Shown here piece after piece: positions 18,044 through 30,669 of a stretch of DNA of 64,000 bases. The position numbers and the translations under genes are program-made. The DNA lies in contig CAMUPU010000001.1 of assembly GCA_947095535.1 (NCBI GenBank), forward strand, positions 124,001 to 188,000, written 5' to 3'. The first letter of the stretch is position 1. Each line of letters opens with the position of its first letter. Source of the DNA: Poecilobothrus nobilitatus (taxonomy: Eukaryota > Arthropoda > Insecta > Diptera > Dolichopodidae). Below the pieces are notes generated by a model that was not told the DNA's origin, made no database searches, and was given only the letters and a program-made list of their open reading frames with translations.

Positions 18044-21000
18044 TATTAAAATTTTTCCAAAATTTTCTGATTTTCATTAATAATTTTCCATTTTTATAAA
18101 AATCCCATGTAAAGTATATACATATGTATCATATAGTATGTATAATATATACCTATAATATACATATTCAAATACGACGCTCTTTTATTTCGTTGAATTT
18201 TAAATTTTGCTTTTTTGTTTTGCTTTTTGTTTTTTTTCTAAATACATAAATAAAATTTTGAAATATAGTTTGTATGGTAGGAAATAAAACTTTCACAATA
18301 TAACTAAATATAAATATTCGGATTTTAGTGAAGGGTTTGGCTGCAGTGCAGTAAGTGGCCGATTCGTAAACTTCGACGTTTTGAGTTTTGCAAGTTCAAT
18401 GCAATTCTATTTTTTTTTTTTATTTTGTTGTTTTTCTGATATTTTCATATCATCATATCATAATATTTAATCTGTAAATGACAGCATTTAAAACCCTTTT
18501 ACTCAATGATTTACCAATCAACTTTCATTTTTTTCTTTTTAAATGATAAATAGTCAGTACAGCCATCTTACAAGATTAATATTTTTCCAAAATTTTCTGA
18601 TTTTCATTAATAATTTTCCATTTTTATAAAAAGCCTATGTAAAGTATATACATATGTATCATATAGTATGTATAATCTATACCTATAATATACATATTCA
18701 AATACGACGCTCTTTTATTCCGTTGAATTTTAAATTTTGCTTTTTTGTTTTTGCTTTTTGTTTTTTTTCTAAATACATAAATAAAATTTTAAAATATAGT
18801 TTGTATGGTAGGAAATAAAAATTTCACAATATAACTGAATATAAACATTCAGATTTTAGTGAAGGGTTTCGCTTCAGTGCAGTGAGTGGCCGATTCGTAA
18901 ACTTCGAAGTTTTCAGTTTTACAAGTTCGATGCAATTCTATTTTTTTTTTTTCTTTTGTTGTTTTTCTGATATTTTCACATCATCATATCATAATATTTA
19001 ATCTGTAAATGACAGCATTTAAAACCCTTTTACTCAATGATTTACCAATCAACTTTCATTTTTTTCTTTTTAAATGATAAATATTCAGTACAGGCATCTT
19101 ACAAGATTAATATTTTTCCAAAATTTTCTGATTTTCATTAATAATTTTCTATTTTTATAAAAATCCCATGTAAAGTATATACATATGTATCATATAGTAT
19201 GTATAATCTATACCTATAATATACATATTCAAAAATGACGCTCTTTTATTTCGTTGAATTTTAAATTTTGCTTTTTTTTTTTTTTTCTAAATACATAAAT
19301 AAAATTTTAAAATATAGTTTGTATGGTAGGAAATAAAAATTTCACAATATAACTGAATATAAACATTCGGATTTTAGTGAAGGTTTTGGCTACAGTGCAA
19401 GGAGTGGCCTATTTGTAAACTTCGAAGTTTTGAGTTTTGCAAGTTCGATGCAATTCTATTTGTTTTTTTTTTGGTTATTTTTCTGATATTTTCATATCAT
19501 AATATTTAATCTGTAAATGACAGACATTTAAAACCCTTTTACTCAATGATTTACCAACCAACTTTAATTTTTTTCTTTTTAAATGATAAACATTCAGTAG
19601 AGGCATCTTACAAGATTAATATTTTTCCAAAATTTTCTGATTTTCATTAATAATTTTCCATTTTTATAAAAATCCCATGTAAAGTATATACATATGTATC
19701 ATATAGTATATATAATCTATACCTATAATATACATATTCAAAATTGAAGCTCTTTTATTTCGTTGAATTTTGAATTTTGCTTTTTTGTTTTTGCTTTTTG
19801 TTTTTTTTCTAAATACATACATAAAATTTTAAAATATAGTTTGTATGGTAGGAAATAAAAATTTCACAATGTAACTGAATATAAACATTCAGATTTTAGT
19901 GAAGGGTTTGGCTTCAGTGCAGTGAGTGGCCGATTCGTAAACTTCGAAGTTTCGAGTTTTACAAGTTCGATGCAATTCTATTTTTTTTTTCTTTTGTTGT
20001 TTTTCTGATATTTTCATATCATCATATCATAATATTTAATCTGTAAATGACAGCATTTAAAACCCTTTTACTTAATGATTTACCAATCAAATTTCATTTT
20101 TTTCTTTTTAAATGATAAACATTCAGTACAGGCATCTTACAAGATTAATATTTTTCCAAAATTTTCTGATTTTCATTAATAATTTTCCATTTTTATAAAA
20201 ATCCCATGTAAAGTATATACATATGTATCATATAGTATGTATAATCTATACCTATAATATACATATTCAAAAATGACGCTCTTTTATTTCGTTGAATTTT
20301 AAATTTTGCTTTTTTGTTTTTGCTTTTTTTTTTTTTCTAAATACATAAATAAAATTTTAAAATATAGTTTGTATGGTAGGAAATAGAAATATCACAATAT
20401 AACTGAATATAAACATTCGCATTTTAGTGAAGGGTTTGGCTGCAGTGCAGTGAGTGGCCCATTCGTAAACTTCGAAGTTTTGAGTTTTGTAAGTACAATG
20501 CAATTCTATTTGTTTTTTTTTTGGTTGTTTTTCTGATATTTTCATATCATCATATCATAATATTTAATCTGTAAATGACAGACATTTAAAACCCTTTTAC
20601 TCAACGATTTACCAACCAACTTTCATTTTTATCTTTTTAAATGATAAATATTCAGTACAGCCATCTTACAAGATTAATATTTTTCCAAAATTTTCTGATT
20701 TTCATTAATAATTTTCCATTTTTATAAAAAACCCATGTAAAGTATATACATATGTATCATATTCTATGTATAATCTATACCAATAATATACATATTCAAA
20801 AATGACGCTCTTTTATTCCGTTGAATTTTAAATTTTGCTTTTTTGTTTTTGCTTTTTGTTTTGTTTTCTAAATACATAAATAAAATTTTAAAATAAAGTT
20901 TGTATGGTAGGAAATAAAAATTTCACAATATAACTGAATATAAACATTCAGATTTTAGTGAAGGGTTTGGTGCAGTGCAGTGAGTGGCTTATTTGTAAAC

Positions 21001-24000
21001 TGCGAAGTTTTGAGTTTTGCAAGTTCGGTGCAACTCTATTTTTTTTTTTTTTGTTGTTTTTCTGATATTTTCATATCATCATATCATAATATTTAATCTG
21101 TAAATGACAGACATTTAAAACCCTTTTACTCAATGATTTACCAACCAACATTCATTTTTTGCTTTTCAAATGATAAATAGTCAGTACAGCAATCTTACAA
21201 GATTAATATTTTTCCAACATTTTCTGATTTTCATTAATACTTTTCCATTTTTATAAAAAACCCATGTAAAGTATATACATATGTATCATATAGCATGTAT
21301 ACCTATAATATACATATTCAAATACGACGCTCTTTTACTCCGTTAAATTTTAAATTTTGCTTTTTTGTTTTTGCTTTTTGTTTTTTGTTTTTTTGCTAAG
21401 TACATAAAAAAAAATTTTAAAATATAGTTTGTATGGTAGGAAATAAAAATTTCACAATATAATTGAATATAAACTTTCAGATCTTAGTGAAGGGTTTGGT
21501 GCAGTGGTAGAGTAGCCGATTCGTACACTTCGAACTTTTGAGTTTTGCAAGTTCGATGCAATTCTATTTTATTTTTTTTTTGTTGTTTTTCTGATATTTT
21601 CATATCATCATATCATAATATTTAATCTGTAAATGACAGACATTTAAAACCCTTTTACTCAATGATTTACCAACCAACATTCATTTTTTTCTTTTCAAAT
21701 GATAAATAGTCAGTACAGCAATCTTACAAGATTAATATTTTTCCAACATTTTCTGATTTTGATTAATAATTTTCCATTTTTATAAAAAATCCATGTAAAG
21801 TATATATATTTGTATAATATAGCATGTATAATCTATACCTATAATATACATATTCAAATACGATGCTCTTCTATTTCGTTGAATTTTAAATTTTGCTTTT
21901 TTGTTTTTGCTTTTTGTTTTTTTTCTAAATACATAAAAAAAGTTTTAAAATATAGTTTGTATGGTAGGAAATAAAAATTTCACAATACAACTGAATATAA
22001 ACTTTCAGATTTTAGTGAAGGGTTTGGTGCAATGGTAGAGTGGCCGATTCGTACACTTCGAACTTTTGAGTTTTGCAAGTTGGATGCAATTCTATTTTTT
22101 TTTTTTTTTGCTTGTTTTTCTGATATTTTCATATCATCATATCATAATATTTGATCTGCAAATGGCAGTCATTTAAAACTCTTTTACTCAATCATTTACC
22201 AACCAACTTTCATTTTTTTCTTCTTACATGATAAATATTCAGTACAGCCATCTTACAAGATTAATATTTTTCCAAAATTTTCTGATTTTCATTAATAATT
22301 TTCCATTTTTTTAAAAAACCCATGTAAAGTATATATATATGTATAATATATCATGTATAATCTATACCTATAATATACATATTCAAATACGATGCTCTTT
22401 CATTTCGTTGAATTTTAAATTTTCCTTTTTTGTTTTTGCTTTTTGTTTTTTTTTCTAAATACATAAATAAAATTTTAAAATATAGTTTGTATGGTAGGAA
22501 ATAAAAATTTCACAATATAACTGAATATAAACATTCAGATTTTAGTGAAGGGTTTGGTGCAGTGCAGTGAGTGGCCTATTCATAAACTGCGAAGTTTTGA
22601 GTTTTGCAAGTTCGATGCAATTCTATTTTTTTTTTTTTTTGTTGTTTTTCTGATATTTTCATATCATCATATCATAATATTTAATCTGTAAATGACAGAC
22701 AGTTAAAACCCTTTTACTCAATGTTTTACCAACCAACATTCATTTTTTTCTTTTCAAATGATAAATAGTCAGTACAGCAATCTTAGAAGATTAATATTTT
22801 TCCAACATTTTCTGATTTTCATTAATAATTTTCCATTTTTATAAAAAACCCATGTAAAGTATATACATATGTATCATATAGTATGTATAATCTATACAAA
22901 TAATATACATATTCAAAAATGACGCTCTTTTATTCCGTTGAACTTCAAATTTTGCTTTTTTGTTTTTGCTTTTTGTTTTTTTTTCTAAATACATAAATAA
23001 AATTTTAAAATATAGTTTGTATGGTAGGAAATAAAAATATCACAATATAACTGAATATAAACATTCGGATTTTAGTGAAGGGTTTGGTGCAGTGCAGTGA
23101 GTGGCCTATTCGTAAACTGCGAAGTTTTGAGTTTTGCAAGTTCGATGCAATTCTATTTTTTTTTTTTTTTGTTGTTTTTCTGATATTTTCATATCATCAT
23201 ATCATAATATTTAATCTGTAAATGACAGACATTTAAAACCCTTTTACTCAATGATTTACCAACCAACATTCATTTTTTTCTTTTCAAATGATAAATAGTC
23301 AGAACAGCAATCTTACAAGATTAATATTTTTCCTACATTTTCTGATTTGCATTAATAATTTTGCATTTTTATAAAAAATCCATGTAAAGTATATACATAT
23401 GTAGCATATAGCATGTATAATCTATACCTATAATATACATATTCAAATACGACGCTCTTTTATTCCGTTGAATTTTAAATTTTGCTTTTTTGTTTTTGCT
23501 TTTTGTTTTTTTTCTAAATACATAAAAAAAATTTTAAAATACAGTTTGTATGGTAGGAAATAAAAATTTCACAATATAACTGAATATAAACTTTCAGATT
23601 TTAGTGAAGGGTTTGGTGCAGTGGTAGAGTGGCCGATTCGTACACTTCGAACTTTTGAGTTTTGCAAGTTCGATGCAATTCTATTTTTTTTTTTTTTGGT
23701 TGTTTTTCTGATATTTTCATATCATCATATCATAATATTTGATCTGCAAATGACAGACATTTAAAACCCTTTTACTCAATGATTTACCAACCAACTTTGA
23801 TTTTTTTCTTCTTACATGATAAATATTCAGTACAGCCATCTTACAAGATTAATATTTTTCCAAAATTTTCTGATTTTCATTAATAATTTTCCATTTTTAT
23901 AAAAAATCCATGTAAAGTATATACATATGTATAATATAGCATGTATAATCTATACCTATAATATACATATTCAAAAACGACGCTTTTTTATTCCGTTGAA

Positions 24001-25092
24001 TTTTAAATTTTGCTTTTTTGTTTTTGCTTTTTGTTTTTTTTCTAAATACATAAAAAAAGTTTTAAAATATAGTTTGTATGGTAGGAAATAAAAATTTCAC
24101 AATATAATTGAATATAAACATTCATATTTCAGTGAAGGGTTTGGTGCAGTGGTAAAGTGGCCGATTCGTAAACTTCGAAGTTTTGAGTATTGCAAGTTCG
24201 ATGCAATTCTATTTTTTTTTTTTGGTTGTTTTTCTGATATTTTCATATCATCATATCATAATATTTGATCTGCAAATGACAGACATTTAAAACCCTTTTA
24301 CTCAATGATTTACCAACCAACTTTCATTTTTTTCTTCTTACATGATAAATATTCAGTACAGCCATCTTACAAGATTAATATTTTTCCAAAATTTTCTGAT
24401 TTTCATTAATAATTTTCATTTTTATAAAAATCTCAAGTAAAGTATATAGATATGTATCATTTAGCATGTATAATCTATACCTATAATATACATATTCAAA
24501 TACGATGCTCTTCTATTTCGTTGAATTTTAAATTTTGCTTTTTTGTTTTTGCTTTTTGTTTTTTTTCTAAATACATAAAAAAAGTTTTAAAATATAGTTT
24601 GTATGGTAGGAAATAAAAATTTCACAATACAACTGAATATAAACTTTCAGATTTTAGTGAAGGGTTTGGTGCAATGGTAGAGTGGCCGATTCGTACACTT
24701 CGAACTTTTGAGTTTTGCAAGTTGGATGCAATTCTATTTTTTTTTTTTTTTTGCTTGTTTTTCTGATATTTTCATATCATCATATCATAATATTTGATCT
24801 GCAAATGACAGTCATTTAAAACTCTTTTACTCAATCATTTACCAACCAACTTTCATTTTTTTCTTCTTACATGATAAATATTCAGTACAGCCATCTTACA
24901 AGATTAATATTTTTCCAAAATTTTCTGATTTTCATTAATAATTTTCCATTTTTTTAAAAAACCCATGTAAAGTATATATATATGTATAATATAGCATGTA
25001 TAATCTATACCTATAATATACATATTCAAATACGATGGTCTTTTATTTCGTTGAATTTTAAATTTTGCTTTTTTGTTTTTGCTTTTTGTTTT
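18044..25092. repeat. Satellite array, subfamily A, block 1
   Basis: About 13 head-to-tail monomers. The landmark AAAACCCTTTTACTCAATGA recurs at 18490, 19021, 19530, 20059, 20588, 21117 and 21646, giving 509-531 bp spacing. Monomer order: tRNA-like module, T-run, TGTTTTTCTGATATTTTC segment, AATGACAG-CATTTAAAACCC, CATCTTACAAGATTAATATT, CATGTAAAGTATATACATAT, CTAAATACATAAATAAAATT. Open frames inside are by-products of the repeated sequence. The first monomer starts part-way, at TTTTTCCAAAATTTTCTG. Confidence 0.95.
23605..23697 (+). ncRNA. tRNA-like pol III module, subfamily A example
   Basis: A box TGGTGCAGTGG at 23614-23624 (10 of 11 bases of the usual TGGCNNAGTGG), B box AGTTCGATGCA at 23667-23677 (about 8 of 11), 42 nt between them, and T14 at 23684-23697. 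The A-box surroundings, TGGTGCAGTGGTAGAGTGG, resemble a glycine-type tRNA gene. A perfect 5-bp hairpin TTGCA-AGTTCGA-TGCAA overlaps the B box. A full cloverleaf does not form, so it is tRNA-derived, not a tRNA. Similar modules recur in almost every monomer from 18.3 to 48.5 kb. Transcription is not shown. Confidence 0.5.
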
Positions 25093-27356
25093 TATACCCG
25101 TATGAACTATGTTCAAGGGTATAATAAATTTGCCATTACGTTTGTGACACCTTAAAGGAGTCGAGCTAGATATAGTGTCAAAGGTATGGATCGGCTCAGA
25201 ATCGAATTCTGAGTCGATTAAGCCATGTACGTCCGTCCGTCCGTCCGTTCGTCCGTCCGCACGATAACTCAAAAAATAAAGGAGCTAGGGGGCTGAAATT
25301 TTTTTTACATCACTTTTGCAAAATTGTTAGTTTTGCTATTTAAATCCAACATTTTCGGTCGGCGGGTTCGAGTAGCTGCCATACAACTTCTATCTTTATA
25401 TAGAAATAACTCAGTATCTATTCAAGCTAGGTTTCTGAAATTTTGCAAGTGATGATCAAGTTTTATGGTAACAACTTCTGTAAAATTTGGTTGTGCTGCT
25501 GCAGCGGGTTCGGGTAGCTGCCATACAACTTCTCCGTTTAAATGAGAATAACTCAGTGTTTATTGAAGCTAGGAATCTGAAATTTAGTAAAGAGGTGTCG
25601 AGTTACATGCCAACAACTTTTGTAAAATTTGGTTGGTCTAGAGCAGCCGGTTCAGACTTCTTGCACCTCTTGGAAGTTAATAAAGCTAGGCGTCTAAAAT
25701 CTTGCAAATGATGATCAAGTTTTATGGCAACAACTTCTACAAAATTTGGTTGTGCTGGTGCGACGGGTTCGGGTAGCTGCCATACAAAATCTCTTTTTAA
25801 ATGAAAAGAACTCAGTGTCCGTGCGCACGATAACTCAAAAAATAGAGGAGCTAGGAGGCTGAAAATTTTTTTACGTCACTTTTGTAAAATTGTTAGTTTT
25901 GCTATTTAACTCCAGCATTTTCTGTCCCCGGGTTCGGGTAGCTGCCATACAACGTCTTTCTTTAAATAGAAATAACCCAGTGTCTGTTCAATCTAGGTAT
26001 CTGAAATTTTGCGAATGATGATCAAGTTTTATGGCAACAACTTCTGCAAAATTTGGTTGTGGACGTGTGACGAGTTCGGGTAGCTGCCATACAAAATCTC
26101 TTTTTAAATGAAAGAACTCAGTGTCCGTCCGCACTATAACTCAAAGAATAGAGAAGCTAGGAGGCTGAAAATTTGTTTACGTTACTTTTGTAAAATTGTT
26201 AGTTTTGCTATTTAACTCCAGCATTTTCGGCCGCCGGGTTCGAGTAGCTCCAATACAACGTCTTTCTTTAAATGGAAATAACCCAGTGTCTGTTCAATCT
26301 AGGTATCTGCAATTTTGCGAATGATGATCAAGTTTTATGGCAACAACTTCTGCAAAATTTGGTTGTGGTGGTGCGACGGGTTCGGGTAGCTGCCATACAA
26401 CTTCTCTTTTTAAATGAAAATAACTCAGTGTCCGTCCGCACGATAACTCAAAAAATAAAGGAGTTAGGAGGCTGGAATTTTTTTTTACGTCACTTTTAAT
26501 AAATTGTTAGTTTTGCTATTTAACTCCAGCATTTTCTGTCCCCGGGTTCGGGTAGCTGCCATACAACGTCTTTCTTTAAATAGAAATAACCCAGTGTCTG
26601 TTCAATCTAGGTATCTGAAATTTTGCGAATGATGATCAAGTTTTATGGCAACAACTTCTGCAAAATTTGGTTGTGGTGGTGTGACGGGTTCGGGTAGCTG
26701 CCATACAACTTCTCTTTTTAAATGAAAATAACTCAGTGTCCGTCCGCACGATAACTCAAAAAATAAAGGAGTTAGGAGGCTGAAATTTTTTTTACGTCAC
26801 TTTTACAAAATTGTTAGTTTTGCTATTTAACTCCAGCATTTTCGGTCGCCGGGTTCGAGTAGCTACCATACAACTTCTTTCTTTAAATGGAAATAACCCA
26901 GTGTCTATTCAATCTAGGTATCTGAAATTTTGCAAATGATGATCAAGTTTTATGGCAACAACTTCTGCAAAATTTGGTTGTGGTGGTGGGACGGGTTCGG
27001 GTAGCTGCCATACAACTTCTCTTTTTAAATGAAAATAACTCAGTGTCTATTGAAGCTAGCTATCTGAAATTTAGTGAAAAAGTGTCGAGTTGCATGCCAA
27101 AAACTTTTGTAAAATTTGAATGGTCTAAAGCAGCCGGTTCAGGCTTTTTGCATTTCTTAGAACTTAATGAAGCTAGGCGCAATAGATTCGGGTAGCTATC
27201 ATACAACTCCACAATTTACATAAATATATCTCTGTAGTTCGGTACTAAAACTCTGAATGTTTTTAAAAGATGATCAAGTTTTATAGAAACAGGATATATT
27301 ACGTTCATACGGGTATCCCAGAGTTGACACAGTCTACTCTACTGCACTCTTCCTCG
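25093..27356. mobile_element. GTCC-microsatellite transposon with five internal repeats
   Basis: It interrupts the satellite between GCTTTTTGTTTT and TTTTTTCTAAATAC. The left end TACCCGTATGAAC (25095-25107) is inverted at the right end, GTTCATACGGGTA (27303-27315), followed by about 40 bp ending CTCTTCCTCG. A hairpin ACCC-TGAAC/GTTCA-GGGT lies at the left end. A (GTCC)n tract is at about 25230-25258. Inside, a module with GTTTTATGGCAACAACTTCT recurs at 25723, 26030, 26336, 26644 and 26951 (306-308 bp apart), each with GGGTTCGGGTAGCTGCCATA. No protein domain is seen, so it is non-autonomous. The GTCY tract recalls dipteran mini-me/DINE-like elements; class not certain. Confidence 0.75.
25723..27257. 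repeat. Five 307-bp tandem units inside the transposon
   Basis: Each unit runs GTTTTATGGCAACAACTTCT, TTGGTTGTG, CGGGTTCGGGTAGCTGCCAT, AAATGAAAATAACTCAGTGT, CCGTCCGCACGATAACTC, GTTAGTTTTGCTATTTAA, GAAATAACCCAGTGTCT. Spacing is 306-308 bp and units differ by a few percent. The last unit passes into a diverged right part with AGCAGCCGGTTCAGGC. Confidence 0.75.
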
Positions 27357-30011
27357 TTTTTTCTAAATACATAAATAAAATTTTAAAATATAGTTTGTAT
27401 GGTAGGAAATAAAAATTTCACAATATAACTGAATATAAACATTCAGATTTTAGTGAAGGGTTTGGTGCAGTGCAGTGAGTGGCCTATTCATAAACTGCGA
27501 AGTTTTGAGTTTTGCAAGTTCGTTGCAATTCTAATTTTTTTTTTTTTGTTGTTTTTCTGATATTTTCATATCATCATATCATTATATTTAATCTGTAAAT
27601 GACAGACATTTAAAACCCTTTTACTCAATGATTTACCAACCAACATTCATTTTTTTCTTTTCAAATGATAAATAGTCAGTACAGCAATCTTACAAGATTA
27701 ATATTTTTCCAACATTTTCTGATTTTCATTAATAATTTTCCATTTTTATAAAAAACCCATGTAAAGTATATACATATGTATCATATAGTATGTATAATCT
27801 ATACAAATAATATACATATTCAAAAATGACGCTCTTTTATTCCGTTGAATTTCAAATTTTGCTTTTTTGTTTTTGCTTATTGTTTTTTTTTCTAAATACA
27901 TAAATAAAATTTTAAAATATAGTTTGTATGGTAGGAAATAAAAATATCACAATATAACTGAATATAAACATTCGGATTTTAGTGAAGGGTTTGGTGCAGT
28001 GCAGTGAGTGGCCTATTCGTAAACTGCGAAGTTTTGAGTTTTGCAAGTTCGATGCAATTCTATTTTTTTTTTTTTTTTTGTTGTTTTTCTGATATTTTCA
28101 TATCATCATATCATAATATTTAATCTGTAAATGACAGACATTTAAAACCCTTTTACTCAATGATTTACCAACCAACATTCATTTTTTTCTTTTCAAATGA
28201 TAAATAGTCAGTACAGCAATCTTACAAGATTAATATTTTTCCTACATTTTCTGATTTGCATTAATAATTTTGCATTTTTATAAAAAATCCATGTAAAGTA
28301 TATATATATGTAGCATATAGCATGTATAATCTATACCTATAATATACATATTAAAATACGACGCTCTTTTATTCCGTTGAATTTTAAATTTTGCTTTTTT
28401 GTTTTTGCTTTTTGTTTTTTTCCTAAATACATAAAAAAAATTTTAAAATACAGTTTGTATGGTAGGAAATAAAAATTTCACAATATAACTGAATATAAAC
28501 TTTCAGATTTTAGTGAAGGGTTTGGTGCAGTGGTAGAGTGGCCGATTCGTACACTTCGAACTTTTGAGTTTTGCAAGTTCGATGCAATTCTATTTTTTTT
28601 TTTTTTGGTTGTTTTTCTGATATTTTCATATCATCATATCATAATATTTGATCTGCAAATGACAGACATTTAAAACCCTTTTACTCAATGATTTACCAAC
28701 CAACTTATATTTTTTTCTTCTTACATGATAAATATTCAGTACAGCCATCTTACAAGATTAATATTTTTCCAAAAATTTTCTGATTTTCATTAATAATTTT
28801 CCATTTTTATAAAAAACCCATGTAAAGTATATACATATGTATAATATAGCATGTATAATCTATACCTATAATATACATATTCAAAAACGACGCTTTTTTA
28901 TTCCGTTGAATTTTAAATTTTGCTTTTTTGTTTTTGCTTTTTGTTTTTTTTCTAAATACATAAAAAAAGTTTTAAAATATAGTTTGTATGGTAGGAAATA
29001 AAAATTTCACAATATAATTGAATATAAACATTCATATTTCAGTGAAGGGTTTGGTGCAGTGGTAAAGTGGCCGACTCGTAAACTTCGAAGTTTTGAGTAT
29101 TGCAAGTTCGATGCAATTCTATTTTTTTTTTTGGTTGTTTTTCTGATATTTTCATATCATCATATCATAATATTTGATCTGCAAATGACAGACATTTAAA
29201 ACCCTTTTACTCAATGATTTACCAACCAACTTTCATTTTTTTCTTCTTACATGATAAATATTCAGTACAGCCATCTTACAAGATTAATATTTTTCCAAAA
29301 TTTTCTGATTTTCATTAATAATTTTCATTTTTATAAAAAACTCAAGTAAAGTATATAGATATGTATCATTTAGCATGTATAATCTATACCTATAATGTAC
29401 ATATTCAAATACGACGCTCTTTTATTCCGTTGAATTTTAAATTTTGCTTTTTTCTTTTTGCTTTTTGTTTTTTTTCTAAATACATACATAAAATTTTAAA
29501 ATATAGTTTGTATGGTAGGAAATAAAACTTTCACAATATAACTGAATATAAACATTCAGATTTTAGTGAAGGGTTTGGCTTCAGTGCAGTGAGTGGCCGA
29601 TTCGTAAACTTCGAAGTTTTGAGTTTTACAAGTTCGATGCAATTCTATTTTTTTTTTTTCTTTTGTTGTTTTTCTGATATTTTCGTATCATCATATCATA
29701 ATATTTAATCTGTAAATGACAGCATTTAAAACCCTTTTACTCAATGATTTACCAATCAACTTTCATTTTTTTCTTTTTAAATGATAAACATTCAGTACAG
29801 GCATCTTACAAGATTAATATTTTTCCAAAATTTTCTGATTTTCATTAATAATTTTCCATTTTTATAAAAATCCCATGTAAAGTATATACATATGTATCAT
29901 ATAGTATGTATAATCTATACCTATAATATACATATTCAAAAATGACACTCTTTTATTTCGTTGAATTTTAAATTTTGCTTTTTTGTTTTTGCTTTTTTTT
30001 TTTTTTTCTAA
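27357..30011. repeat. Satellite array, subfamily A, block 2
   Basis: About five monomers following the transposon and duplicated as part of the 3313-bp event. The first monomers carry the TGCAGTGCAGTGAGTGG form of the module; later ones carry the TGCAGTGGTAGAGTGG form. Confidence 0.9.
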
Positions 30012-30669
30012 ATAATTTTTTTTTCTCTTTTTAAATGAAAATAACTCAGTGTCCGTCCGCACGATAACTCAAAAAATAAAGGAGTTAGGAGGCTGAAATT
30101 TTTTTTACGTCACTTTTACAAAATTGTTAGTTTTGCTATTTAACTCCAGCATTTTCGGTCGCCGGGTTCGAGTAGCTACCATACAACTTCTTTCTTTAAA
30201 TGGAAATAACCCAGTGTCTATTCAATCTAGGTATCTGAAATTTTGCAAATGATGATCAAGTTTTATGGCAACAACTTCTGCAAAATTTGGTTGTGGTGGT
30301 GGGACGGGTTCGGGTAGCTGCCATACAACTTCTCTTTTTAAATGAAAATAACTCAGTGTCTATTGAAGCTAGCTATCTGAAATTTAGTGAAAAAGTGTCG
30401 AGTTGCATGCCAAAAACTTTTGTAAAATTTGAATGGTCTAAAGCAGCCGGTTCAGGCTTTTTGCATTTCTTAGAACTTAATGAAGCTAGGCGCAATAGAT
30501 TCGGGTAGCTATCATACAACTCCACAATTTACATAAATATATCTCTGTAGTTCGGTACTAAAACTCTGAATGTTTTTAAAAGATGATCAAGTTTTATAGA
30601 AACAGGATATATTACGTTCATACGGGTATCCCAGAGTTGACACAGTCTACTCTACTGCACTCTTCCTCG
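30012..30669. mobile_element. Right-end copy of the GTCC transposon
   Basis: About 650 bp matching 26711-27356, including the right inverted end GTTCATACGGGTA (30616-30628) and CTCTTCCTCG. It arose by the 3313-bp duplication, not by a new insertion, since the flanking satellite is also copied. Confidence 0.85.

Noticed and set aside
26974..27195. 73-codon plus-strand frame repeated at 30287-30508
   Set aside because: It lies in the last internal repeat unit of the transposon, with sister units holding stops. The identical copy comes from the 3313-bp duplication.
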